Positions 1 through 7,084 of a stretch of 64,000 nucleotides of DNA are shown here, in pieces. This DNA is from Enterococcus rotai. Its GTDB lineage: Bacteria > Bacillota > Bacilli > Lactobacillales > Enterococcaceae. The notes under the pieces are model-generated. The model was not told where the DNA came from. It saw nothing but the letters and a program-made list of their open reading frames with translations, and searched no databases. The translations under genes and the position numbers were made by a program. Each line of letters begins with the position of its first letter. Positions within the stretch are counted from its first letter, which is position 1. The stretch covers positions 1,253,349-1,317,348 of the forward strand of contig NZ_CP013655.1 of the NCBI RefSeq assembly GCF_001465345.1, in the 5' to 3' direction.

Positions 1-40
1 AGGTTTTGATTGTCTAATTATTTAGGAATGTTAATAACCG

Positions 41-204
41 GACAAAGATGTCCTGTTAGAAAAAGACAGAAAAAAGTAAAGTAATACATGTAAAGAGGAA
101 ACAGAGCAAAAAACTAGAAAGGAGCTAACGAGTTCTAGTAAGGATTATAAAAAATGACAAAGATGTCCTGTTAGAAAAAAGGATAAAACAGTAAAGTAAT
201 ACAT
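41..204 (+). repeat. Two 49-bp direct repeats upstream of the peptide locus
   Basis: Copies lie at 41-89 and 156-204 (offset 115). The first 20 bases (GACAAAGATGTCCTGTTAGA) are identical, and the last 14 (GTAAAGTAATACAT) also match; the middle is A-rich and diverged but has the same length. Each copy contains the dyad GACA-AAGA-TGTC, extended to GGACA/TGTCC in copy 1. Copy 2 ends 42 nt before the ATG of the small peptide ORF at 247. A regulated promoter/operator duplicated in tandem is the simplest reading, but I could not define a convincing -35/-10 pair. Confidence 0.6.
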
Positions 205-246
205 ATCAGGAAGACCTAAATAGAAAAGGAAAGGAGGAATTAGAGT

Positions 247-291
247 ATGAAATTATGGAGCATCTTATGTAATTTTTGGTGGAGAATATAA
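247..291 (+). CDS. 14-residue Trp-rich peptide ORF (possible signal or leaderless peptide)
   Basis: An ATG at 247 follows the ribosome site AAAGGAGGAA (229-238) at normal spacing and encodes MKLWSILCNFWWRI then TAA. The product has three Trp, one Cys and two or three basic residues, a composition like the aromatic core peptide encoded at 5913 and 6084. There is no room for a double-glycine leader or signal peptide. It could be a pheromone-type small hydrophobic peptide, a leaderless antimicrobial or a translated leader. The strong ribosome site and the direct repeats just upstream are the only evidence of expression, and I know of no matching family. Confidence 0.4.
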   Translation: MKLWSILCNFWWRI

Positions 292-371
292 AAAAACTTG
301 AGTAAGTATAAAATTATAACATGAGAGAAAAAAACATAAATAATTAGCTACTAAAAAGGTAGGGAATATTC

Positions 372-578
372 ATGACAAAGATAAAATATTTTTTTAAAGA
401 TCAAGAAGTTATACATAGAAAATTAGTTATTGTAAATGATGGCAATGAAGATAAGCTATTGAAAATACTTAACAAAGGCGAGCTGTTGAAAATTGTTATG
501 CTTCCTCAAAAAACAGAAAAGGAATTACTTTTTGATTATTTGAATGTAGAAGATGTTGAAGTGCTAGAAATAAAGTAA
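372..578 (+). CDS. Hypothetical protein, 68 aa
   Basis: This small, lysine-rich, probably cytosolic protein has no membrane segment and no motif I recognise. The N-terminal half alternates beta-like segments (KLVIVNDGNEDKLLKIL) and the C-terminus is acidic (YLNVEDVEVLEIK). A weak purine-rich ribosome site precedes the ATG. It sits 33 bases before the ABC ATPase gene and probably belongs to the same transcript. Its position invites a role in immunity or regulation of the peptide system, but nothing in the sequence shows this. Confidence 0.55.
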   Translation: MTKIKYFFKDQEVIHRKLVIVNDGNEDKLLKILNKGELLKIVMLPQKTEKELLFDYLNVEDVEVLEIK

Positions 579-611
579 AGAAAATTCAGTTAAATCATAG
601 GAGTGATAAAG

Positions 612-1508
612 ATGCAAGAAGTTACAATGAATAACTATTTAGTAAAAACGAAGAGTTTAGTAAAAAAATATAAAGATTATCATGCTGTAAATGAAGTATC
701 AATGACGATCAATCAGGGAGATATTTATGGATTTATTGGTAAAAATGGTGCAGGTAAAACGACTTTTATTCGGATGTTAACTAATTTAATCGAGAAAAGT
801 TCAGGTAGTATCGAATTTTTTAACGGTAAGGAAAAAATAAAAGTTGGTGCTGTGATAGAATCACCAGCATGCTACCCCTATCTATCTGCACAAGAAAATT
901 TGAATTATTATGCTATTCAAATTAATTTGCCTGATAGAAAAAATCGCATTAAAGAAGTGCTGGAGTTTATTGGATTAGGAGCTGTGGGTAAGAAAATGTT
1001 TAAAGATTTTTCTTTAGGCATGAAGCAGCGCTTAGGCATTGGGTTAGCTATTTTGAATAATCCGAATTTACTTATTTTAGATGAACCAACTAATGGTTTA
1101 GATCCACAAGGGATTGTTGAAATTAGAGAAATCATAAAAAAATTAAATAAAGAGTACAAAACAACGATCTTAGTATCCAGTCATATTTTATCAGAATTAT
1201 CAATGATAGCGACTAGATATGGAATTATTCACCAAGGAAAATTGATTAAAGAAGTGACGACTCAAGAACTTGAGACTGAATGCAAAAAAACAATCATTCT
1301 ATCAAGTATGGATAATCAAAAATGCCAGGATGTTTTAGAAAAAGAAGGGTATGTTGTGCATATTGATGATGCTAAATTAACAGTTAATGCAGAAAAGTCT
1401 GAAATGCCAAGTATTTCTGAGCTTCTATTTAACAATCAATTGTATCTTACTTATTTTTCATACAAAGAAGAAAGCTTAGAAGACTATTATTTAAAATTAA
1501 CAGAGTAG
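612..1508 (+). CDS. ABC-2 type exporter, ATP-binding subunit (self-protection candidate)
   Basis: The 298-residue protein has one ABC ATPase domain: Walker A GKNGAGKTT (about residues 43-51), signature SLGMKQR (about 134-140), Walker B LLILDEP (about 153-159) and the switch His in SSHILSE. It matches the BcrA/LanF-like ATPases of antibiotic and lantibiotic self-protection exporters. A GTG at 603 is in frame, but it overlaps the ribosome site AGGAG (599-603); the ATG at 612 has normal spacing and was chosen. It is followed 12 bases later by its membrane partner. With a bacteriocin-like peptide in the locus, a role in producer immunity is inferred from context. Confidence 0.88.
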   Translation: MQEVTMNNYLVKTKSLVKKYKDYHAVNEVSMTINQGDIYGFIGKNGAGKTTFIRMLTNLIEKSSGSIEFFNGKEKIKVGAVIESPACYPYLSAQENLNYYAIQINLPDRKNRIKEVLEFIGLGAVGKKMFKDFSLGMKQRLGIGLAILNNPNLLILDEPTNGLDPQGIVEIREIIKKLNKEYKTTILVSSHILSELSMIATRYGIIHQGKLIKEVTTQELETECKKTIILSSMDNQKCQDVLEKEGYVVHIDDAKLTVNAEKSEMPSISELLFNNQLYLTYFSYKEESLEDYYLKLTE

Positions 1509-1520
1509 AGGAGAGTTTAT

Positions 1521-2243
1521 ATGTTAAGTCTATTAAAATCAGATAGTTATAGAATTTTAAAAGGAAAGCTTGGTTTTTATTCAGTAGCAGGTTTAATCAT
1601 ATTCGGCATATTTTTTGGAATAGTTAGAGATGATACACCCAGTTTAGAAGTGATCCAAGATGGTTTATCTAGTGCTTCGATTTTTGTCTCAATTTTTATG
1701 ATCAATATTTTTATTATTGTTTGGGGCCATGAGTTTACTTATCGGGTCGTCAATAATTCATTGATTTTTGGAATTAAAAGATGGGTATATTTTCTAAGCA
1801 AGGTTGTATTAACCTTCGGTATGGTGATTCTCTTTTTAGTCATTTATACAGGAGCATTAGCGAGTACGGTGTGGATCACAGGTGGCGGTTTTTCTCTGAT
1901 CGAAATGATAAAAATAATGTTATTGCAGCTACCATTGTATTTTTCAGTCAGTCTTATAGGTGTATTGTTGTTTAACGTTATTAAATCAAGTAATGTTGCA
2001 ACGGCCGTATTTGTAGCGCTGATTTTGATTGGAGAAGGTCTAGTTTCAAGCATTATCTCAAGTTATTTTTTAGCAGCAAATGCGCTATTAGATACGCTAC
2101 TATTTACGAATATTAGACAACTGACAGACTATCAAAATGTATCAAACCAGACCTTTGTAATTGTTTTTAGCAGTGCATTAGTCTATAGCATCATATTCTA
2201 TGTATGTAGCTATACTTTATTTAAAGAAAGAGATTTCAAATAA
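1521..2243 (+). CDS. ABC-2 type exporter, membrane subunit
   Basis: The 240-residue protein has about six hydrophobic segments and the layout of ABC-2 permeases of the LanE/LanG and BcrB type: a short cytosolic N-terminus (MLSLLKSDSYRILKGK), a first helix at about residues 20-35, and a charged C-terminal tail. The ribosome site GAGGAG lies just before the ATG. It directly follows its ATPase and is followed by the anchored protein at 2272. The pair would export or expel a hydrophobic peptide from the membrane; the substrate is inferred from context. Confidence 0.82.
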   Translation: MLSLLKSDSYRILKGKLGFYSVAGLIIFGIFFGIVRDDTPSLEVIQDGLSSASIFVSIFMINIFIIVWGHEFTYRVVNNSLIFGIKRWVYFLSKVVLTFGMVILFLVIYTGALASTVWITGGGFSLIEMIKIMLLQLPLYFSVSLIGVLLFNVIKSSNVATAVFVALILIGEGLVSSIISSYFLAANALLDTLLFTNIRQLTDYQNVSNQTFVIVFSSALVYSIIFYVCSYTLFKERDFK

Positions 2244-2271
2244 TAAAAAATAGAAGAGGGAAGTGAATTGT

Positions 2272-2835
2272 ATGAAAAAGAAACTGATGATTTTAATCCT
2301 TGTGGTCGCAGTTGTTCTTTTTGTTGGCTATACAACAATACGCTCAGATAAAACCACAAAAGCTATAACAAAAGAGTGGAGTTTTTCAGCAGATGTGATT
2401 GACTCGCTATCGTTATTGGGCGCAGAACAAGATGTTAAGACAACGATTATTGAAACTGAAAAAGAAGAAACTGTGGTTAAATTAGCTGGAAAAGTGTCTG
2501 ATAAAACAGAAAAAGAGCTCAATAAGGCAAAGACTAAGGCAGCGAGTTTAGAAATTACATTGTCCGATATAGATGGATTCAAATTGATGCCAAGCAGTGA
2601 TGGGAAAAGTGAACTAGAAATGAAAGTTTTCTTAGGTAAAAATGCAAGCATAAAAAATTTGAAAATAGAGTCAATAGTAGGAAATGTTGATGTTACGGTC
2701 CCGCAAGATTTTCAAGGGAAGTATGTGACGACTGCTAAAAATGGCGGAGAAGTTTTAGCAGTTCCAGATACAAGTAAAGATCAGGATGAAGTTATAGAGA
2801 TTAGTACCATCGGAGATATTCGCATTAAAAAGTAA
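2272..2835 (+). CDS. Membrane-anchored beta-rich protein (DUF4097-like)
   Basis: The 187-residue protein begins with an uncleaved-looking N-terminal helix (KLMILILVVAVVLFVGY) and continues as an extracellular domain rich in short beta repeats (IKNLKIESIVGNVDVTVP, EVIEISTIGDIRIKK). This pattern resembles the DUF4097/adhesin-like beta-helix proteins often found beside ABC-2 exporters. A GTG at 2263 is in frame, but it is only two bases from the purine-rich ribosome site, so the ATG at 2272 was chosen. It lies between the exporter and the C39 transporter and may be a third component of the self-protection module. The family link is by general pattern only. Confidence 0.6.
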   Translation: MKKKLMILILVVAVVLFVGYTTIRSDKTTKAITKEWSFSADVIDSLSLLGAEQDVKTTIIETEKEETVVKLAGKVSDKTEKELNKAKTKAASLEITLSDIDGFKLMPSSDGKSELEMKVFLGKNASIKNLKIESIVGNVDVTVPQDFQGKYVTTAKNGGEVLAVPDTSKDQDEVIEISTIGDIRIKK

Positions 2836-2847
2836 GGAGAATGTACT

Positions 2848-4965
2848 ATGTATGCCCATTATATGCAACATTCAACGACAGATTGTGGAATCGCCTCGTT
2901 AAAAACGATATTAAAACAACTACGAATAAAAATTGGTAATGAGAATGAATTATATCAACATTATAGTATTAAAAAAACGCAAGGACTTTCTCTTGATGAA
3001 ATGAAAACCATTTTAAAAAAGTACGGAGTGAACTCTAGTGCATATGGAGTGACAGATTTTGAGAAATTAAAAAAAGTTGAAAAGCTTCCTATGCTATTGG
3101 TCGTAGAGAATGATGGTGTGGGTCACTATATAGTTGTTCATGAGATAAAGGATAATCAGTCATTCATAGTCTCTAATCCTGCAGAAAGAACTCTAATAGA
3201 ATACGATGAAGCCTATTTAAAATCGATATTTTTAGGCTATGCCCTATGTATTGCAGATTCTAATTCACTTGTTACAAATAGATCAAAAATGAAATTCAGA
3301 ATGAATAAGGTGGAATCAAGTTTAGGTAAAAGACTTTACAAAGAAGTCATGCAAGAGATTTCTTATAGCTTAAAAGTAAAAATGATTGGATTGATCTTGT
3401 TAAAATACCTACTTCCGATAGTAACAACTTTTCTAATTCAAGGAACACTATCATTAAATAGAACAGATTCTGCTCCTATGTTTGTTTTTGTAATATCTGT
3501 AGCGTTATTGTTGATTTTAGGATTCTATAAAATCAATATTATGGAAGGAAAGCAAAAAGTTACACTTGAAAATAAGATTCAAGAAAAAATTTTAATGAAA
3601 TATTATGTTCAAAAAGTTAGTGATATCAAATCTGGCGGTAATAGTGATAATGTCACTGGTTATTTTTGGAATTTGTTTGGTTCAGTTTCGGGTTTGCTGG
3701 AAAAATTTTATTTTAAGCTTAATTTAGTTTATGTGTTGCTATTGGCAAGTATTGTTTTCAGTATAACGCCTTTATTATTTGGTGTTTTAGTTTTCTGGAT
3801 TGGTTTATTTTCTTATTTTTTAAAAAGGAAAATAGATATTATTAGAAATAATGAAAAAGATGTCATTGGAAAATCATCGGCGTTTTCATTCTCTGTTGAG
3901 AATAATATTAAAAGCTCATTTGATATCAATTTGTTTTCCAAGAATAAAGAAGCAGAAAGCTTTGTTCAACAGAAAATCCAAGATTATTTTGAAAGTAAAA
4001 ATCAAATGGTCACGAATGATTTGAAAATAGCTTCAATGTTTCAAGTGTTTTCAACGCTTATCTCAATTTCAACATTTGTTGTGTTCGGTGTAAATGCAGC
4101 ACTTCACACTGGAAGTACTACTAGTTTATTAAATGATTCAAATGGTATTTTGATTATTTCTATCATACTTAGTTCAGTTGCGCCAGTTCTGCAATCATGG
4201 TTGAGTTATCAAAAAAGTGCCATTGCGATTGATTATATTCAAAGTGGCGAAGATTATACTGAGCAAGCGGAAAAATCAGAGGATGTATTAGATGTTCCAA
4301 AAATCACCACTATTGATGTGAAGAATTTGAATTTTTCTTATGATGAGAAAAAAACGATATTCAAACAGTTTGATACGAGATTTGAAGCAGGAAAACTATA
4401 CACTCTTATTGGAGATAATGGTTGCGGAAAATCAACACTCATTAATTTACTTTCAGGGGTGTTAGATCCAGATTCTGGAACAATGATTGTTAATGAATCA
4501 GTCGAAAAGAGCTCATTTAAAAATACCAATATTAGAGAATATATTAGTTTGTATTCGCCTGAATTCAATTTGTATGGCAATACCGTTGGTCGTAATATTC
4601 GCTATAAGGTGTTTAACGAGCCTTTGACAACAGAGGAGAAGTCTCACTATGATGACTTGCTGGATTTAAAGTTGCCAAATAGTTATTTCATTCAGAGTGA
4701 GGGGCGGAACTTATCTCAAGGTCAAAAACAAAAAATTCTATTAATGCGAGCTTTGTATCAAGATACAAGCCTTTATATTTTTGATGAACCAACTGGAAAT
4801 TTAGATAGTGCGTCTAAGAAAAAATTTATGAATTATATCAAAAAACTAGCCAATGATGAAAAAAAGATCGTGATTGTAATAAGTCATGAGACAGATGTTT
4901 TAGAATATGCTGATGAAATTATCAATATAAAAGAAAAAAGACGGGGGGATAAGAATGAAAAATAA
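2848..4965 (+). CDS. Peptidase C39 / ABC transporter for double-glycine peptides
   Basis: The 705-residue bifunctional exporter removes the leader of a double-glycine precursor and exports the core. The N-terminal C39 domain (1-135) has Gln7, catalytic Cys13 in TDCGIASLKT and His93 in GHYIVV; the usual third-residue Asp is replaced by Asn110 (VSNPAE). A transmembrane block follows at about 165-460, then the ATPase domain: Walker A GDNGCGKST (about 522-530), signature LSQGQKQK (about 621-628), Walker B LYIFDEPTG. The length fits the family. Its substrate is most likely the precursor encoded at 5913 and 6084. It overlaps the next gene by 11 bases, so translation is probably coupled. Confidence 0.9.
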   Translation: MYAHYMQHSTTDCGIASLKTILKQLRIKIGNENELYQHYSIKKTQGLSLDEMKTILKKYGVNSSAYGVTDFEKLKKVEKLPMLLVVENDGVGHYIVVHEIKDNQSFIVSNPAERTLIEYDEAYLKSIFLGYALCIADSNSLVTNRSKMKFRMNKVESSLGKRLYKEVMQEISYSLKVKMIGLILLKYLLPIVTTFLIQGTLSLNRTDSAPMFVFVISVALLLILGFYKINIMEGKQKVTLENKIQEKILMKYYVQKVSDIKSGGNSDNVTGYFWNLFGSVSGLLEKFYFKLNLVYVLLLASIVFSITPLLFGVLVFWIGLFSYFLKRKIDIIRNNEKDVIGKSSAFSFSVENNIKSSFDINLFSKNKEAESFVQQKIQDYFESKNQMVTNDLKIASMFQVFSTLISISTFVVFGVNAALHTGSTTSLLNDSNGILIISIILSSVAPVLQSWLSYQKSAIAIDYIQSGEDYTEQAEKSEDVLDVPKITTIDVKNLNFSYDEKKTIFKQFDTRFEAGKLYTLIGDNGCGKSTLINLLSGVLDPDSGTMIVNESVEKSSFKNTNIREYISLYSPEFNLYGNTVGRNIRYKVFNEPLTTEEKSHYDDLLDLKLPNSYFIQSEGRNLSQGQKQKILLMRALYQDTSLYIFDEPTGNLDSASKKKFMNYIKKLANDEKKIVIVISHETDVLEYADEIINIKEKRRGDKNEK

Positions 4966-5362
4966 AACAGGAATACTGTTATTGTCCATCGTTGTTATTG
5001 TATTTTTTGTGATTCTAACAGCAACTAAATCGAGTGCCAGTATAAAAGACAACACAATATCAATCCAGCAAATCGAAGATACCATTACAAACAAAGAAGA
5101 CACATTCATTTTAGTAGGAAATCGAAATTGCACGTCATGTCAAATGTTTCTCCCAATTTTAGAAAAAGCAGCGAAAAAAACAGATACTGAAGTCTATTAT
5201 CTGGATACTGAAAATACTAGTAATAAAAAGTTTATAACTAGTAATAACGTAACAGTGACACCAACGATACTAGTGATCAAAGCTGGTGAACTAACACGCT
5301 ATGAAGGTGCTCTAGAGTATGACACAACAAAAAATATTCTTGAAGGTAGGGAAGTAGAATGA
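4955..5362 (+). CDS. Thioredoxin-like membrane-anchored protein (peptide disulfide handling)
   Basis: The 135-residue protein has an N-terminal signal anchor (about residues 5-22) and an extracellular thioredoxin-like domain. The CxxC motif is C59-T-S-C62 in NRNCTSCQMF, and a TPT segment (VTVTPTILV) fits the cis-Pro loop. The gene overlaps the transporter by 11 bases and the next gene by 4 bases (ATGA). Similar proteins beside bacteriocin exporters help form disulfides in the exported peptide. The core peptide here has exactly two cysteines, which fits. Whether it acts as oxidase, isomerase or redox partner cannot be read from the sequence. Confidence 0.8.
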   Translation: MKNKTGILLLSIVVIVFFVILTATKSSASIKDNTISIQQIEDTITNKEDTFILVGNRNCTSCQMFLPILEKAAKKTDTEVYYLDTENTSNKKFITSNNVTVTPTILVIKAGELTRYEGALEYDTTKNILEGREVE

Positions 5363-5871
5363 AGTTAAAGAGAATAGCAGTAATCTTGTCAGTAATTGGA
5401 TTGTTTAGCTTGGGTGGAACGGCATATGCATTAAAAGTAGACAATGATAAGAAAGATCAGCAATTAGTTGTTGAACAGTCTAACTATCCAGAGATTTACA
5501 ACACGGTAGATTCAATTACGTTTGATAGCTTTAAAGAAAAACTTGAAAAACGAGAAGATTTTTATGTTTATGTAGGTCGACCTACATGTGGAGACTGTAA
5601 TGACTTTGAGCCGGAATTTATTAAATTGGTGGAAGAAAAAAACATTTCACAACAGATATTTTATTTAAATGTCGCAAAGGTTAAAGAGAATGAGGAAGAA
5701 TGGGAAAAGTTCAAGTTGGATTACAACATTAAGTATACTCCAACACTAGCTAAATATAGTAAAGGTATTTTGACGAATAAAATAGAGTGGACACCCGAAA
5801 ATGGAATATCCCTGCAGAAAGTCGCAGAGTGGATAGATAGATATGTTGAGCCAGCAGCGTTAGTCAAATAA
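5359..5871 (+). CDS. Bacteriocin accessory protein-like thioredoxin-fold protein
   Basis: The 170-residue exported protein has an N-terminal signal or anchor (about residues 5-24) and a thioredoxin-like domain with C77-G-D-C80 in GRPTCGDCNDFEP and the cis-Pro-type segment IKYTPTLAKY. This is the pattern of PedC/Bta-type bacteriocin transport accessory proteins. It is translationally coupled to the preceding thioredoxin-like gene (4-base overlap) and lies 41 bases before the first peptide gene. Two such proteins in a row suggest a redox pair, one oxidising the peptide and one recycling or isomerising; that division of labour is inference. Confidence 0.8.
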   Translation: MKLKRIAVILSVIGLFSLGGTAYALKVDNDKKDQQLVVEQSNYPEIYNTVDSITFDSFKEKLEKREDFYVYVGRPTCGDCNDFEPEFIKLVEEKNISQQIFYLNVAKVKENEEEWEKFKLDYNIKYTPTLAKYSKGILTNKIEWTPENGISLQKVAEWIDRYVEPAALVK

Positions 5872-5912
5872 CTACTGAGTTATTAAATCCATAAAAAGAG
5901 GAGGAAAAGAAG

Positions 5913-6008
5913 ATGAAAGAATTAACGAAAAATGAAGCAAAAACAGTAGAGGGTGGATTGAGATTTTGTTTCTTCTATTGGAAAGGCTGGGGCTTCTTCT
6001 GTAAATAA
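5913..6008 (+). CDS. Double-glycine leader precursor of a 16-residue two-Cys aromatic peptide, copy 1
   Basis: The precursor has 31 residues and is preceded by a strong ribosome site (GAGGAGG, about 5899-5903). The leader MKELTKNEAKTVEGG ends in GG and has hydrophobic residues at -4 (Val), -7 (Ala) and -12 (Leu), the spacing recognised by C39 peptidases. The predicted mature peptide is LRFCFFYWKGWGFFCK: 16 residues, charge about +3, eight aromatic residues, and Cys at core positions 4 and 15, which could close a 12-residue disulfide ring. A processing exporter and two thioredoxin-like proteins are encoded just upstream. Bacteriocin or secreted signal are both possible. I do not recognise the core from any described bacteriocin. 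Confidence 0.82.
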   Translation: MKELTKNEAKTVEGGLRFCFFYWKGWGFFCK

Positions 6009-6083
6009 GAAGGCAGTAAGTAAGAGAGAACAGGTTTAAAGGGAATCAATGTAAAGCAACCATAAAAAGAGGAGGAAAAGAAG

Positions 6084-6179
6084 ATGAAAGAATTAACGAA
6101 AAATGAAGCAAAAACAGTAGAGGGTGGATTGAGATTTTGTTTCTTCTATTGGAAGGGCTGGGGCTTCTTCTGCAAATAA
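6084..6179 (+). CDS. Double-glycine leader precursor of a 16-residue two-Cys aromatic peptide, copy 2
   Basis: The encoded protein is identical to that of the gene at 5913; the DNA differs at two silent positions. It has the same ribosome site at the same distance. Two copies would raise peptide dose, and the absence of any amino-acid change argues for a recent duplication, gene conversion or strong selection on the sequence. A terminator follows about 100 bases downstream. Confidence 0.82.
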   Translation: MKELTKNEAKTVEGGLRFCFFYWKGWGFFCK

Positions 6180-6278
6180 AAAGAAGTAGCTAAGAGATCA
6201 CTAAGTTATTGAATAGAGTAAGTAATGAGTAAAAAAAGATAGAGATTTAAGTAGTTTATTCATAGAAACTACGATCGT

Positions 6279-6314
6279 GACCTGGTCCATTTAGGAACAG
6301 GTTGCGTTTTTTTG
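6279..6314 (+). terminator. Terminator of the peptide locus
   Basis: The stem ACCTGGTCC (6280-6288) pairs with GGAACAGGT (6294-6302) with one mismatch across a five-base loop, followed by a run of seven T. It closes the transcript carrying the peptide genes. A second inverted repeat, GTAGTTT/AAACTAC (6251-6272), lies just before it. Confidence 0.8.
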
Positions 6315-6493
6315 TTTGTAATAGAAGTTGACTATGTGATTTTATAAGATAACTTTTTATAGCATACACTCGTAAGGTAATTTCACGCTTTAGAATTTGA
6401 GTATTTGTTGAAAGGATTCTTTTGTTATAGGCAAATCAATATCATTATTTTTTTATTCGGCTTATGATAAAGAAAGGAAGAGGTGAGGGAATC

Positions 6494-7027
6494 ATGGAAC
6501 ACAATTACGAAAAAGCGATTTTTGCAGGAGGCTGTTTTTGGTGCATGGTCAAACCATTTGATACTCAACCAGGTATTATTTCGGTTGTAGCCGGATATAC
6601 TGGTGGACATGTCAAAAATCCAACCTATGAGCAAGTCACAACAGGAATGACTGGTCACACAGAAGCTGTTGAGATAACCTATGATCCTACGATTATTCCA
6701 TATGAAGAACTAGTAGAAACATATTGGCAGCAAACAGATCCAACCGATGCATTAGGACAATTTGCAGATCGTGGGGATTCTTATCGACCTGTTATCTTTT
6801 ATGCAAATGAAGCACAAAAAGAAAGTGCAGAAAAATCAAAAGCGGCATTACAAGCAAGTGGTCGCTTTACGCAGCCAATCGTTACCAAGATTGAGCCAGC
6901 ACAAGCTTTTTATCCCGCAGAAGACTATCACCAAGATTATTATAAAAAGCATAGTGTACATTATAATCTGTATAAGGAAGGTTCCGGACGTGCTGGATTT
7001 ATTCGGAAAAATTGGAAAGCTAAATAA
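6494..7027 (+). CDS. msrA: Peptide methionine-S-sulfoxide reductase MsrA
   Basis: This 177-residue enzyme reduces the S-epimer of methionine sulfoxide in proteins. The catalytic motif GGCFWC has Cys14 near the N-terminus, and the typical [15 protein letters not shown] and AEDYHQDYY segments follow. An upstream ATG at 6464 lacks a ribosome site; the ATG at 6494 follows AGGTGAGGG (6481-6489) and gives the usual family length. It is cytosolic and stands alone between the peptide locus terminator and its own terminator. Confidence 0.95.
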   Translation: MEHNYEKAIFAGGCFWCMVKPFDTQPGIISVVAGYTGGHVKNPTYEQVTTGMTGHTEAVEITYDPTIIPYEELVETYWQQTDPTDALGQFADRGDSYRPVIFYANEAQKESAEKSKAALQASGRFTQPIVTKIEPAQAFYPAEDYHQDYYKKHSVHYNLYKEGSGRAGFIRKNWKAK

Positions 7028-7036
7028 TTTGAAGTG

Positions 7037-7084
7037 ATGAGCCGGTACAAAACTAAAGTCAGTTTTGTCTCGAGCTCATTCTTT
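7037..7084. terminator. Terminator between convergent msrA and prepilin peptidase genes
   Basis: A long imperfect stem pairs GAGCCGGTACAAAACT (from about 7039) with AGTTTTGTCTCGAGCTC (7061-7077) around AAAGTC. T-rich flanks on the right and A-rich flanks on the left suit termination from both sides. Confidence 0.7.

Larger units (their letters stand above)
5889..6179 (+). repeat. Tandem duplication carrying the peptide gene
   Basis: A block of 120 bases (5889-6008) is repeated at 6060-6179 with an offset of 171. The two copies differ at only two positions, both silent (AAA/AAG for Lys24 and TGT/TGC for Cys30). The shared block includes the ribosome site and the whole ORF but not the DNA after the stop codon. 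A motif ACTgAGTTATTaAAT before copy 1 (about 5873-5888) recurs after copy 2 as ACTAAGTTATTGAAT, a hint that the unit was copied more than once. Confidence 0.9.

Noticed and set aside
41-185. Repeated reading DKDVLLEK within the 49-bp repeats, and the 6-codon ORF at 154
   Set aside because: In copy 1 the frame is closed by TAA immediately upstream and in copy 2 no start codon exists; the 6-codon ORF ends within the repeat and has no counterpart in copy 1.
917-1159. Minus-strand open frames opposite the exporter, transporter and other genes
   Set aside because: They are opposite well-supported genes, lack ribosome sites and show no family resemblance.
5913-6008. Streptide-like Lys-Trp crosslinked peptide because of YWKGWG
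   Set aside because: No radical SAM enzyme is encoded in the locus, and two thioredoxin-like proteins favour a simple disulfide.
5889-6179. CRISPR array or insertion sequence in the repeated region
   Set aside because: Only two units, both coding for the same peptide; no spacer pattern, no inverted terminal repeats, no transposase.
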